DNA from: Fomitopsis serialis
Lineage: Eukaryota; Basidiomycota; Agaricomycetes; Polyporales; Fomitopsidaceae
DNA: 59,369 nt
Reading direction: 5' to 3'
NCBI RefSeq assembly: GCF_022376445.1
Contig: NW_025955200.1
Coordinates: forward strand, 1 to 59,369
The position numbers and the translations under genes are program-made. The notes below the pieces were generated by a model, which saw nothing but the letters and a program-made list of their open reading frames with translations, did no database searches and had not been told where the DNA came from. Positions 33,972-45,900 of the stretch are shown one piece after another (within the stretch, counting starts at the first letter, position 1; each line of letters opens with the position of its first letter).

Positions 33972-36748
33972 CATGGGTTCGCGCAATACCCGATCATCTG
34001 CGGCCGCGAGCAAGGTCAAGACCCCGGCGGCGAGCAAGGCGAAGACCCCTGCGGCGAAGAAGTCTGCTGGCACAGGGGTGGCAGCCAAGTCTTCGACCAG
34101 CAAAGCTGATTCTCAAGCTGGTGCTGTACCAGCCATGAGCTATGCAGCTCGGCTCAAGGTTACGAAGGAGGGGCTGCGACCCGCATTCTCGCACATGACG
34201 GAGAAGGAGTTGGACGCACTGGCTCGGTCGACCATGGCTCAGGGGTCCAAGGCGGTCTCTGGTGAGAAGGAGCGTCAGGAAGGTACGTCCCCTACATTAC
34301 TTTGTCACGGTACACAGCGCTACAGAGAGATGCAGATGTCCAAGCCAAGAGCAAGGCCATGATGGCCGAGGAGGAGGATGAGGACGTTGTTGAGGAAGGG
34401 TCAAAGGCTGGGGGATCTGACGACGGTGCTGGGTCTGGGACCGATGAGCTAGTGATACCGCCGAAGAGCGAAGGGAAGAAACCAAGTAAGTAAAATCAGT
34501 TCAAGTGGCGAGGGATGGTCTGAGGCTGCTCCAGGGTCACCGGGCAAGTCCACACCCATTACCAGGCCGCGCAAGAGGAAAAACGTGCCTTCTTCCGACC
34601 ACGAGGACAGCGATGGCGAATCTGGGTCAGAGAAGCCCGAGAAGAAGAAGACCAGGACTCAACGTCAGGATCAGTCAGCGGAACAGGCAACAGCAGCGGG
34701 TGAGTTTGTCAGATAAGTTTCAGGATTGCGCATGTGCTGGTAAGATATCATTCATAAGAGCTATCAACAGGTAACAAGCGTAAGATCGTGGAGGTCACGA
34801 TTACTTCTCCGCCGAAAACGCAGGCTCCGAAAGATGAGCAATCTTTGACCGCACACCTTGGTGAGAGAGCATAGCGTCCGCACTTCAGTAGCCTAACATT
34901 TTATCAGGCTCGAGGACTGCGAAGGCGAAGAAGAAAGCCGCTCCCATCGTTCTTGACAGCACAGATGAGGATGAGCTGGAGACCAGCGACAAGGAGGGGG
35001 ATCCCCGAGGGAAGGAGACACGCTCATCGAAGGCTGAAGGTGAGTACAACACATTCCGGAGAAGGTGTCTCCATATGGTCGACAGGTTGAGAGACGTTTG
35101 ACAGGCAAACGTGTGGCAAAGGGCAACTCCAGCAGGAGAGAGCCATCTCCCATGGACGTGGATGACTCACAGGACGGAGAAGGCTCTTCGTACAAGGGCT
35201 CGGACGGCGATGGCGAGGACGAGGATGAGAGCGCGGACCAGTTGTTGTCGAAAGACGAGGAAGCTCCGAACGAGGTAAGCCATCTCCGCCAGTTGAACTG
35301 TGGGCTGAAGCTTTCTCGGTCAGATGATTGTGAAGATGGAGGAAGAGTCCGAGTCGAAGGGCAAGAAGAGGAGGCAACCGCGGAAGAAGGCCGACGCGAA
35401 GAAGTCCGATGCGGGCAAGAATGAGCCTACCGCTGGCGCGTATGAGAAGCTCATGGAGGACGTCGACGTCCGCAGTCTTCTGGGGAAAGCCCAACAAGAG
35501 CTTAGGGTGTACCTTGCTCTGGAGAACGCTTGGCCTCGTATGAAGAAAGGCGTCTCCGAGAAGCATGCGGCGACTGCCGACATCGTTGAGCGGCTCATAA
35601 CGAGCAATGTCAGGTACCAGAGGGAGGACTTCCAGAAGAAGTTCGAGCCCAACTGGGCCTTCCAGAAGACAAAGAACAAGATCATCGCATACGTACGTGT
35701 TAGCTCCCCTCATCATTCAGTACTAACCATATTCACGTTTTCCAGGTGAACAAGGCTGCACCCCAGCTTCGGCAGGAGCTCAAGCAGAAGGCGAAGCGCG
35801 TGGTGGAGAAAGAGTTCTTGTCTATCAGGCTGCCCGAGGTTGGGGCCGACGGTAAACCGGTGGATGCTGTCGAGCGCAACCAGAAGGTGAAGAAAGCCCG
35901 GGAGAATCGCATCAAGTTCTTGAAAGACAACAACACCTTTCACTACGGGCAGCTTGTGCTACCGGATCCCGAGGTTGACCCATCGGTAAGTCTTCGATCT
36001 TGAGCTCGCGGTGTGCTGCTAACTGACGCCACTCAGCTGTGGGAGGAGCCAGACCTGGACATGCCGTTCCATGGTCTGTGCGTGGCCGAGGTCATCGCTA
36101 ACCAATGGTTCCGCGGACAGAACCCGGACGTGTTTCGCCCGGCGTGCAAAGAACGGTTTGACCTTGACGGTGCGTTGAAGACCATCCCAAGCAACATGAT
36201 TGCCCTGGCGTGCAGTGCGGTGAGTAATTATGCCTACTGATGTGCCATTAACAAGCTTGACGATCCGAATGTCAGATTCTCGTGGCCTTGGACGAGTGGA
36301 TGAACGACAACAACACGGTGGAATTCCAGGAGAAGGTGTACGCCCCAGCGTAGGCCACATATTACAGTCATCTCACAGGATAGTTCTGACACTCAATAGG
36401 TACGATCGCCTGCTGTCTGGCGTGGAGATGATCCGTCGGTTGGCCAATCCGAACAACAAGGACTATGACGAGGGCTGGGAAAACCTCTCGGAGTCCCTGA
36501 ACGCCAGTCTGTCCAAGAACATCAGGTAGGCGGCTGACTTTATTTGATTACATTTCTAACAATCGTTCAGGGTGTTCGCTGGGCTTCGGGTGGATTCGCA
36601 GAGTGGGCAAGGCGAGGAGAAGTCCAATGCGGACCTAGACCCTCTCATCAACGCTGGGAAGGTGAAGGCGAGGTGGCGGTCGAGGGGTGGTGCTCCCGAC
36701 AACGCTCAGGCTGGGCCGTCCAATGCTGCGTCCAAGGATAAGGCCTAG
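33972..36748 (+). CDS. DUF6532-like nuclear protein, copy 2
   Basis: The ATG at 33972 opens MGSRNTRSSAAASKVKTP, with repeated KVKTPAASKAKTPAA blocks. Then come acidic linkers, an AT-hook-like RPRKRKN (near 34575) and a second Lys-rich stretch (KKRRQPRKK). The C-terminal region holds LENAWPRMKKG, KRVVEKEFLSI, FLKDNNTFHYG and MIALACSAILVALDEW, ending in RGGAPDNAQAGPS and TAG at 36746-36748. Roughly ten short introns have good borders. It aligns with the minus-strand copy at 23268-26026, with more divergence in the linkers than in the C-terminal domain. The DUF6532 assignment is from memory of the MIALA...LDEW signature. The function is unknown; basic and AT-hook-like parts suggest chromatin association. 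No break was found. Confidence 0.7.
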
Positions 36749-37459
36749 GTGCGTGGGTTATCTCATCAGTAGGTTGCAAGACTGAGCTATCCACAGGGCT
36801 CAAATGTTGGAGGGTCGCTTGTAAGATACTGTCTTTCCCCTCTCTCCTCATCTTTGCTGGCATCGTCTTTGCTGGCGTCATCCTCATGCGTATCATCTCC
36901 GCTGGCGTTATTGTGCTCTGTTGTTGTACCGCTCTCCGCTGCCCTCCAATGATATCCAGCCCCCTCACGTTGTATCCATGTCCACCGCATTCGCATACCC
37001 GTCGTGTAGGATTGCCGCTGTGTACCGTCGCCCATCACGCCCATGTACGAAATCGATATATTTATGACAGCTAATTCATGAATGTGCGTTATCCGGGCGG
37101 GTAAATAAATTGAGGAATAACAACCCTGAGGGAACAGCGGCCCTGAAACCGTGTGCTTTGAATCAAATGAGAGAGAACAAGAAAGTCATTAAACATATTT
37201 TTGCTATTCTCTGAAGACATTTCAATCATACCAAACTCAAATGTTCCCCGCGGAGAGCGCTGCTATGGATGTATTCATAGTAAGGACCAAACAACAACAA
37301 CCTGATTCAAGCAAACGAGGCAATCTTGCAACTGGTTTGATAGATTTCTGACACCTTTAAACAGGGGTACTTGTATTGAGTCGTGTTTGAGCGGTTTGGT
37401 CGCTTCAAACCGGTTTGGCTATCTTCAAATCAATTCTAAGAGCTCCGGCCCTGCGGGCA
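36749..37459. other. Non-coding sequence at the right end of the insertion
   Basis: About 700 AT-rich bases without a supportable gene. CGCGGAGAGCGC near 37250 faintly echoes the GC palindrome at 22749. Confidence 0.5.
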
Positions 37460-37471
37460 GTTTTTCCTGAT
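37460..37471 (-). repeat. Right 12-bp terminal inverted repeat of the 9.2-kb insertion
   Basis: GTTTTTCCTGAT. Read inward on the minus strand it continues ATCAGGAAAAACTGCCC, close to the motif at 22574-22590. Confidence 0.7.
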
Positions 37472-37502
37472 GTCCCAGATCTAACAGGTAAAGCCAATAT
37501 AC

Positions 37503-38535
37503 CTCCAAGGGCAACGGCTGCAAATTTGCTGGCCGCCGCAATCCAATACATGAATGTGCGACGAGGCGGGGCTCCAGCAAGTCCCCGGACATGACGGCGA
37601 TAAACTTCTGATATGGTCAGCGAACCACGACAATGCAGACTGAATCAACTGTCAGATGAGAGTCTGCAGTGACGGTGACGGAACCTGCCTTGTGCATTTG
37701 CATAGCAATTGGAGATAGTGTATGATTGTTAGAAAGCTCACTGTGGTGCCATTGCGTTCGATTCGCTTGCATCGCTGCAGGATGGACGGCAGACTGTCAT
37801 CGAAGAAGCCTTCGCCAACGTCCCCATCTCTCAGCAACCCAGCGAGAGATGTTGTACATTCTTGCAGTGAATTGGCAACAACCGCGCTTCCAAGTCGTGC
37901 CAGAAAAGGTGCTACAGACGGGGCCAGAGCCATCGCCGTCCTATTGCGTTGAACCCACTTTCTGACTGCTGCTCCGCCTGTCTTCTTTTTACAAGTTTCT
38001 CCAAAAGTGTAGTCAGCACGTCGATGATGTTTGGATTTCTTGGGCTTTGCTTGATGACGCGCGCGACTCGCGGTGTGCCTTGTTGAGACTGGTAGTCTGT
38101 TCGCAAGCAGTACTGATATGGAAACAATTGTGCACTCACCATTGGTCTCAGGCGGTGCATCATCCTCTGTTCCTGTCACCTCTTTCGCATCTTGGAGTGT
38201 CCTTAGCTTGTACTCCGGAGTATGCATCGAGACGTGCACTCACTAGGCTGTCCTGTCTCCTCCCACTCTACTCCTGTCACCCCTCCCGTTCCTTCGTCGT
38301 CGGGAAAGCTGGGTGTACTAGAGCGTGTCGAGGGTGCTGCTCGGCCCGTAGCTCCAAGCCAATTTCCCTGGGCATTGGCCGAGTCCCAAAGACACCACAG
38401 AACTGATTGGAGAATTCGGTCAGCCAGTGGACATTGCTCTAGAACCGCTTCGAGAGCAGTTGCCTCAGTTAGGGAGAGAACGAGATTAATCATGGGGTGT
38501 GGGCAGGGATCTGTTGCCAGTGGGTCGTCGGACAT
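37503..38535 (-). pseudogene. TET-like dioxygenase gene A, 5' part (exons 1-4) of the split gene
   Basis: Exons (minus): 38244-38535 from ATG (MSDDPLATDPC), 38140-38212, 37689-38078 and 37503-37639. They align with the N-terminal half of the copy at 30766, including RKWVQRNRTAMALAPSVAPF against KRWVKRRDQFNQSTPAIGAF, and ISEVYRRHVRG against VTQVYEKYIQG. The intron after exon 3 needs a GC donor (ACAAG then GCAGGT) to keep phase. Exon 4 ends ALGG at a GTATATTG donor; 31 nt later the inserted element starts. Exon 5 resumes at 28218. The gene must have been whole before the insertion. Confidence 0.8.
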
Positions 38536-38687
38536 GGTCAGCGAAGACATCTGTTGATGCCCATACCGACAGCCTCACCCAGGCGAAAGAGGAAGAAGAT
38601 TGGATTGACCTTGGCAAAAACGATGTACATACATACGAAGATTTGTTATACGTAATGTGTCCTTTATATATTCGTAGCTGCCACTGC

Positions 38688-40137
38688 CTATACATTGTAG
38701 GCACTTGGAACCCACACACCTTGCACCGCGGGCTCCCCCTTCACGATATCCCTCAAGTGATCCCCAGCGGTCGTCATAACCGCCATTCTGACGTCCGCAA
38801 CACAGTGTGTGACCATGGACTTGACATATTTCATCGTCACTCGACCCTTGAGTTGCTGGGCAATGGGATACGTGTTGAGGTCGACTTCCTAGTTTGGATA
38901 GCCCAGGAGGTGCCTACTGAGAAAATTGAGGATGACGGCATTAATGCCGTGGTGTAGCGAGTAGAACATCCTCGAGGTGGGCGGATGCGCCGCCATGGCA
39001 GCGAACACTTTGACAGCAAGAACCTGTGATTTGAGCAGCTCGTCCCTGAAACGAGCTACAGCTGCCCGGGAGGCATAGGGGGAGCGAACCCATGGTTTGC
39101 CAACATCACGGGATATCTCCTACGTCCAGATGGAGTGAGATCTAGTAGAGTACAGAGGCATTGGAACTCACCAAAGAAACAAAGTCTTGCAGTACTCGGG
39201 GAAGTGCATGCTTCTCTATACTGGCGCGTCGGACCTTGTGGAAGTCCCATGGGTGTGCCAGAACGATATAGGCTCGAGCTGCTCCGTGGAGAACCAGATT
39301 GTCCAACTCCACCTGATCTACCGCCGGCCTTGCAGTGCCCCTCCTCCAGTAAACGGCGGGGGCGAAGGTGAGATCGTTGGTCCTGATAATCTGTCGAAAC
39401 CCGCCTGCCTCAGACACTAGCGTTCTCTGCAGTGTCGTCCCCCTTCCCCATCGCCTCCCCAACCCTTTGCGAGCGGGTTTGTACTTGAAGAGGCCACTAG
39501 GGGTCGCCATGCGAGTCTTGGAGTGAACCCAAGTTCTCTCCCAGACGTGTGTGAGGAGCTTAGGTGACTTGATCTTTGACTCTCGCACGAAGACGAAGAA
39601 CATCGAGAGGGCAGGCTGAGCCGTAACACCCAGGAGTTTCTCCATCTGCAGAGGATGGTTTTAGCGGTGAATGAGCGATAGGTACAAGGACTCACCTTGC
39701 CCATGATATTGGGGGCGGACTGGGAGACGCAAACCTCGAGCAAGACCAAGACATGCGCCGCTGCACCTAAGAAAATGAGCAGGCACAGATCGGGTTTGAT
39801 CCACCCGCCCGAGCCGTCTTGAAGTAAGTACGAGCTGGCCGAGGTGAGGCCGGATACCTGACCCGAGGAGTAGAGATGGGCGTTATTGGATGCATGAAGG
39901 TAGGCATAGGTATAGAGGAAGTGGAAGACTTGTTGAAAGTACGAGATGAGCCCCTCATGAGTATGGCTGGGCATGGCGGCTCTGAGTTCAGTACAAGAGT
40001 GTTGGGATGGAGTTGTACTCACCTACATCTACACGCCTTTCCCATCGGCGTTATCCATGACACAATTGACAGCTTTGTTGTATCGGTCCATCCTTGCTTC
40101 TTGTATTCTGCGCTTCCGGACCGCGGGACTAAGGTAA
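38688..40137 (-). pseudogene. Gene F, uncharacterised multi-exon gene with one nonsense codon
   Basis: Joined exons on the minus strand read MDNADGKGVAAMPSHTHEG, YFQQVFHFLYTYAYLHASN, a hydrophobic CLLIFLGAAAHVLVLLEV (possible membrane segment, near 39740), MEKLLGVTAQPALSMFFVFV and later MKYVKSMVTHCVADVRMAV. Introns at about 39656-39694 and 39111-39165 have good borders. A TAG at 38889-38891 (CAG would give Gln) lies in otherwise open frame; about 66 further codons follow to the stop at 38688-38690. The first exon is unclear. I do not recognise the family. It ends about 150 bp upstream of gene A on the same strand, so E, F, A and the DUF6532-like gene form a same-strand series. Confidence 0.5.
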
Positions 40138-40267
40138 GCGCGCGTGCAACACGTTGCACACGCCACTGGGATGCCTGGCAAGACGCGTAAACTCGGTTCA
40201 TAATGATACACATGCATCAGTGAAGATGGGATATGAGTAGTAATATACATATGACTAGTGAGTGGCC

Positions 40268-42029
40268 TCAATCTTCACCGTCGTACATCTCCTGCCTGAA
40301 CAGACCGACCTCACCGTATGGTCCGATACCGCCGCCTAAAAATGCCTTGCCACCGTGGCCTCCTATGCCACTAAGTCCGCCGGCGATCTGCTGCGACGCC
40401 GCGTGCATCATGGACATAAGATCTGCGCCAACGTTTCCCCAATCTTTCGATCGAGTCTGCAGAGGGGGATGCTTCGTCCACTGTTGCGGCTTCAGTTGAT
40501 GGAGGTAGTGCCAGGTGAGGATAGATTGCATGCGAGCGTTGAATGTGAGGAATGCGTCAGGAGGCATCGTCTTCGGTGAAGCTGATCCTGGCTGAATGAG
40601 ATCCAGCCACCGCTGTTCGAAACGAGATGAGTATGGCTGTGCAAGTGGCGTATATGACCTCTCGAACTGACCATGAAATTGGGATCGTTCTCCCAATCCT
40701 GGAACCCCACTGCACTCGCAGCTCGATGATTGAACATGACGAACTCCTGTCGTTCGTACGACAGCATGCAGCATTCGATCCGTGTACCGGGGTCGAAGCT
40801 CGAGGCCGGTATGAACTCGAGACCGTCATGACCCTCGCCTAGATCTCCTATAATGACGATCATGAAGCCCTGGAGCCTCTTGAGGGACGGCACGGCGGCG
40901 GCCATCTATATAGTCCTTGTGAGAACATAAGCTGCCGCGCCACAAGATGGCTTACCTTCTTTGCTTGGTACAAGAACTCTGTTCTGCTCTGAGCCACCAT
41001 AACAAGGAAGACCTCCCTACCGAGTTTGTTCTCGTGTCCGTTGAGCCTGACCGCGCCATATTTGATGCGAAACTGCACGTCAGAGTTCTTGATTGTTGTC
41101 CGGGGTGCAACACTCATCGTGACCTTGGACCAGCCCATCCCGCTGACGGACATGTATCTCTTGACAGTGGACGCGATGGGAAAGGCGAACTCCTCCTCGA
41201 ACGTTGGCACTACAGCGACCGCTCTGTGTTCCTGCGGCCAGAAATCAAGACTGTGTCACATTAACGTCAAGCATCATGAACACATGTCACTCCGCCCACT
41301 CACGTTAAGCAACAGATGAAAGAAATCCAGTGCTTCAGTATGCCGGTGTGCAAGTCCCACTGCCAGCTCCTCGCCAAAACATCTTGAATCAGCCAGAACT
41401 GTTGTTCCGCCATCCCCGTAATGGACTGAAGAAATACATGATGAATGAGCGAGAATTGGTTGATTCATGATGGGATTATCCTACCTTCATCAAAAGCCCG
41501 TCTCGATTGTTAGCCACCCACTGATTCTGTAGCTCCCAAATCGCCATGAAGGCCTCGCGCACGACCTCCTGCTCATCACCATCTGGGAGGACCCGCCTGA
41601 AGAGGTCCCAAAATCGTCTGGGATCCCCCGGTTAGCGGAGGCCACGCCAACCTTCTGGGCAGAACCATAGGCCTCCAGGTCTCGGATGACCTGCATATTC
41701 TGACCGCGGGGGTCATGTTCATCTAACGAGGTGTTGGCACCGAACGAGGTGTTGGGGGAATAGATGTCTGAGTCCGGCGCATAGGAGTGAATGCTGTCGT
41801 TTGTGTCAGGGACCGACGGCGCAGACCCGTAGTCCGAGTCATAATCACTTCCGTAGTTAGCGCGCCGGGGGGATCGTGGTGGCCAGACATAGTGAGAGTC
41901 GGCAGCCTGCGTCGAAGTCAAGAGCGTAGGTTCGTCAGCCACTTGTGGGCCATGGGAACAGCCCGGGGAAAACACACTACAACTCCGAAACCGGAACATG
42001 TACCACCACGGTCTTAGTCTCTCCGTCAA
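40268..42029 (-). CDS. Gene E, uncharacterised multi-exon gene
   Basis: The minus-strand reading begins near 42029 with a low-complexity Tyr/Ser/Asp region (ANYGSDYDSDYGS). It continues RRFWDLFRRVLPDGDEQEVV after one missing G near 41610-41620 (a run of five G). Then VHYGDGGTTVLADSRCFGEE, VAVVPTFEEEFAFPIASTVK, MVAQSRTEFLYQAKK, MIVIIGDLGEGHDG and RWLDLIQPGSASPK follow across introns of about 50-60 nt. It ends with a Gly-rich stretch (GGLSGIGGHGGKAFLGGGIG) and a stop at 40268-40270. No known domain is recognised; the alternation of short hydrophobic strands suggests a folded beta-rich protein. Apart from the one-base break it looks complete, but the true start may be in an earlier exon. Confidence 0.5.
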
Positions 42030-42917
42030 GGTATTCAGAAATGCAACTTACCGATTCAGCCTTGCTACGGCTCGCGGCATGCTTGCCTCACGACAATCAT
42101 CGGCGATGTGTTATGTCAAGGGAATAGGGCGGGAGTCGGGCATCGCGGTAGCGCGACATTTGACGCATCATGCAGGCCAAAAAAGGCAGGTCCGCCGTAC
42201 CGCTGTGAACCACTGTTGGTATCTCAACTGCAATAACAGATCAGCACGTACCCATCTGAGTGCACAAGATGCATGAGTCACCATCTTATGAGTATTAAGG
42301 AGGGTACACGGGCCATGGGAAAGCCGTGGGGCCATGCATGGACTCTCATGAGCCGTCCCTTGAGAGTGTGCAACACATTGCACACACCATAAAAGGCAAG
42401 TGCGTACTATACAACTCTCCTCAACGAATATCACCCTGGCAAATGACAGCAACATTACTTACTGGTGCAGCGATTGATGAGCGTGGCTTGTCAGACGATC
42501 CTTCATGAGTACAGACCATAGTCCATCTATGGTAGATGCAAGTGAATTACTGAATAACTGACGCTGTCACTGAACCGATACTGACGATCCCTACAGGATG
42601 AAAGACTTACCACAGACTCGAGGAACACGCTCATAGACGGTCCAGTGAATGCTAAGAAGGTAATGGCATGGATGGGATGCGGAAACCAGGGAAGTATGAC
42701 ATGGGCGAGAAAGCACGGCGACCTTTACCTCATAACTCGAATGAATGGGGATCAGACACCGGTACAAGCGACTTTACCATGCTCCGAGAGTGGTGAGCAT
42801 CGCTATGTATTCCTTTGGGAGGACATAACACCTCTCCATACCACATGTGAGCACGCTCCAGCGACTACACTCCCGTGTTCTAATATTTCTTTGTATTGAC
42901 AGCCATATTTCAAGCTC
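42030..42917. other. Non-coding spacer between gene E and the Plavaka gene
   Basis: No supportable gene. GTGTGCAACACATTGCACAC at 42367-42386 is a short hairpin; a close match, GCGTGCAACACGTTGCACAC, lies at 40142-40161 on the other side of gene E. The Plavaka promoter and its left terminus should be here but were not recognised. Confidence 0.45.
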
Positions 42918-45900
42918 ATGGCAAGAGGCAAAGCAAAGTCATGCCATTCGACGCATATTCCCCTTGGTAACGCTGAGGACAACACTTGCCCAGTGTGCGA
43001 CAAGCCTCTCAAATCGGCTCAAGGGCTCATGGCCCACCTATCATCCGCTCAGTCTTGCAAGTGGTACAGGAAAGGAAAGAATCCGGAACCAAGGTGCGAA
43101 ATCCCAGTGCTGGTAAACGAGGCTGCTCCTGCTACAGACATGGACATGGACGTGGACGTGGAAGACTTCCGCGACGTCCTTGAGATGAGGGACTTGTTCC
43201 GGTTCACACTTCCCACCTCGGTCCACTCACCCATTCCAACTGAGGGTGAAGCCTCGTCGTCGTCATCCACAGGGGCCCTGCAGCTCAGCCGTTTCCCAAT
43301 CCACCCGGACCTGCCTTGGACGATGATGACAATACCAGAGTTGAAGAAGAGGACGAGCTCGCGGGCAAGGTGATATGAATGGAGGAAACAATAGTGAAGA
43401 CATGGAGGGCCTACTTCGGAGAGGACGAAGAAGGAGTGGACCTGGACGAAGAGGACCGAATGGACGTGGACGGCGAAGATGAGGCTCAGAAGCCGCTAGA
43501 CCCGAACCAAAAATGGAGACCCTTCGCGTCCGAGCTCGACTGGCGAGTAGCCATGTGGGTTGTTCGAGAGGATGTCGGTCAGAAGTCGCTCAATCGGTTT
43601 CTGAGCATACCGGGTGTACGTGTCTCTCCATATCACTATGCTGGACCAGCCCTAACTCCGAGTGATGGATCTTAGGTGGTTGAAAAGCTCGGTCTTACGT
43701 TCAAAGACGTACGCGAGCTCTTCATGAAGATTGATGCCATCCCGGAGATGGCGGTGTGGAAGACATCGTCTCTCGCATTCCCGGACAGGCCGGATGAGAA
43801 GCATCTCGTTCGATACCGAGACATCCTTGAAGCAATCAAGGCGCTGCTGGGCAACCCGTCCTACGCGAAGTACATCGTGTATCGCCTGAAGCATGTCTTC
43901 ACGGATCGGTCGAGGACAAAGCACATTTTCACGGAGATGTGGACAGGACTGTGGTGGAACGCGGTGCAGGTGAGTTGCAATCTGATTATCTGTATTACTA
44001 CAGACAATTCTGATGAGCGAGTAACAGAAGTTAATTCCCCGGGAGCACGCCGTCGCCCCCATCATCATTTCCACCGATAAGACACAACTCACTCAGTTTG
44101 CGGGCAACAAAGCGGCGTACCCGGTCTATCTCACACTTGGCAACATCCCTCGGGCCATCCGTCGCAAACCGACAGAGCACACCTGCATTCTATTGGGATA
44201 TCTCCCTGTGACCAAGATCGGAAAGAAGCAGCTTGGCAAGCGGGAATGCAAGGCAAGGGGTCAGAGACTCTTTCATGCGGCAATGTGTATTATTCTTCAG
44301 CCTCTCGTGCGCGCAGGTTTGGATGGCATCGAGGTCACCGGAGGCGATGGCTCCGTCCGCCATGTGCACCCCATCCTGGCTTCTTACGTGGCTGACTATC
44401 CAGAACAATGTCTGGTGGCGTGCTCAAAGTACGGCACCTGTCCGAAGTGCATGTGCCCCGCAGACAAGCTGCAAGACGATGCCCTCAAGGACCCGCGCAC
44501 CCCCGAGGAGACGGAGCGCATCATCAGGGAGGCACGAGCTGAGGGAAACATGCCCGCCGCCGCCGACACCCTGTGCATGGAACAAGAGGTCAGCGGCGGT
44601 GTGAAGACACCATTCTGGACGGACCTGCCGTACACTGACATCCACATGTCCATCACCCCGGATGTGTTGCATCAGCTGTACCAGGGGGTGTTCAAACACC
44701 TGGTCTCGTGGTGCCAGGATCTCCTCAGCCCTGAGGAGCTCGACAACCGTCTCCGTTGTCTCCCAGGCGCGTACGGCATTCGGCACTTGAAGAACGGGAT
44801 CTCGTCGCTGGCCCAGGTGTCAGGCAAGGAAAGGAAGGAAATGGTGCGCATCCTCCTAGCCTGTCTTGTTGGCAAGATACCGAAGGCGGTCATGCTCACC
44901 TTCCGGTCCATTCTCGACTTCATCTACCTAGCGCAGTACCCGACTCACGACGACACCACTCTAGGATATATGACGGACACTCTGAAGACGTACCACAAGA
45001 ATAAAGATGTCTTGATCAAGCTTGGAATCCGGGAACACTTCAATATCCCTAAGTTTCACTCGCTGATGCATTACGTGGATTCCATCCGCCAGTTCGGCAC
45101 CACCGACAATTACAACACGGAGATGTTCGAACGTCTCCACGTCGACTTCGCGAAAAAGGTGTGGCGCACCTCGAATCACCGGGACGAGTTCCCCCAAATG
45201 ATGAAATGGATCACGCGTCGAGAGAAGATGGCCGCATACGAGGCCTTTCAAAAGGAGTGTCTAGTGGAGGAGGTATCAGAGGACTTAGACGGCAACCCTG
45301 AGGACTCAGAAGGGGCAGCTTCTTGTCCAGAAGAGGTTGTGGACGTTGGGAACAATGTCAAGACAGCTAAGTATCCTCCAGCGCCTCAGCAGCATCTAAC
45401 TCGTATCCAGGAGCGGCACAATGCTCCTGGTTTCTCCACCGCCTTGACCGCCTTCATTAACAATATACAGCCATCCGAACTTCGACTGAACCGCCACGAC
45501 CTCTCTCGAACGTGGCTACCTTTCGATCGGCTGGATGTCTACCACCAAGCCCGCTTCAGTCCTTTCGCGCTGTCCGACGGTAAAGAGGAGCAAGACATCG
45601 TCAAGTCTATCCCCGGCTCAGCTATCAAGGGAAGGAAGGCACGGTTTGACACCGTCATTGCTCTTGAGAACGGGGAAGCCGAATCCACAGGGGTTAGAGG
45701 TAGGACCAGCGGTTCAATCGTCACGGGTGTGCTGCTCACAAGGCCTGTTGTAGGTACACAAGCTGGAAGACTGAAGGTAATATTCAGGCTGCCTGAGAAG
45801 CTCCTGGCTCGCCAAGGCGGCGGATGTTCACCCTCATGGTGGCCCAAAGGACCACTGGCTTACGTCGAGTGGTATTCGAGATTTGCAAGTGCCGCGGATC

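Larger units (their letters stand above)
28249..37471. mobile_element. 9,223-bp insertion with 12-bp terminal inverted repeats, carrying a TET-like/DUF6532-like gene pair
   Basis: The left end ATCAGGAAAAAC (28249-28260) is the exact reverse complement of the right end GTTTTTCCTGAT (37460-37471). The flanks 28219-28248 (30 nt) and 37472-37502 (31 nt) together form one 61-nt intron of gene A, with donor GTATATTG and acceptor CTTGTCAG. The insertion therefore lies inside an intron and looks precise. It carries gene C and a gene C fragment (minus), then a TET-like dioxygenase and a DUF6532-like gene (plus). No transposase is recognised inside, and no target-site duplication is evident. Confidence 0.7.

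Noticed and set aside
39374..39390. TTGGTCCTGAT as right end of an outer element matching the motif at 22574
   Set aside because: It lies in the coding sequence of gene F and matches only about 10 of 12 bases.
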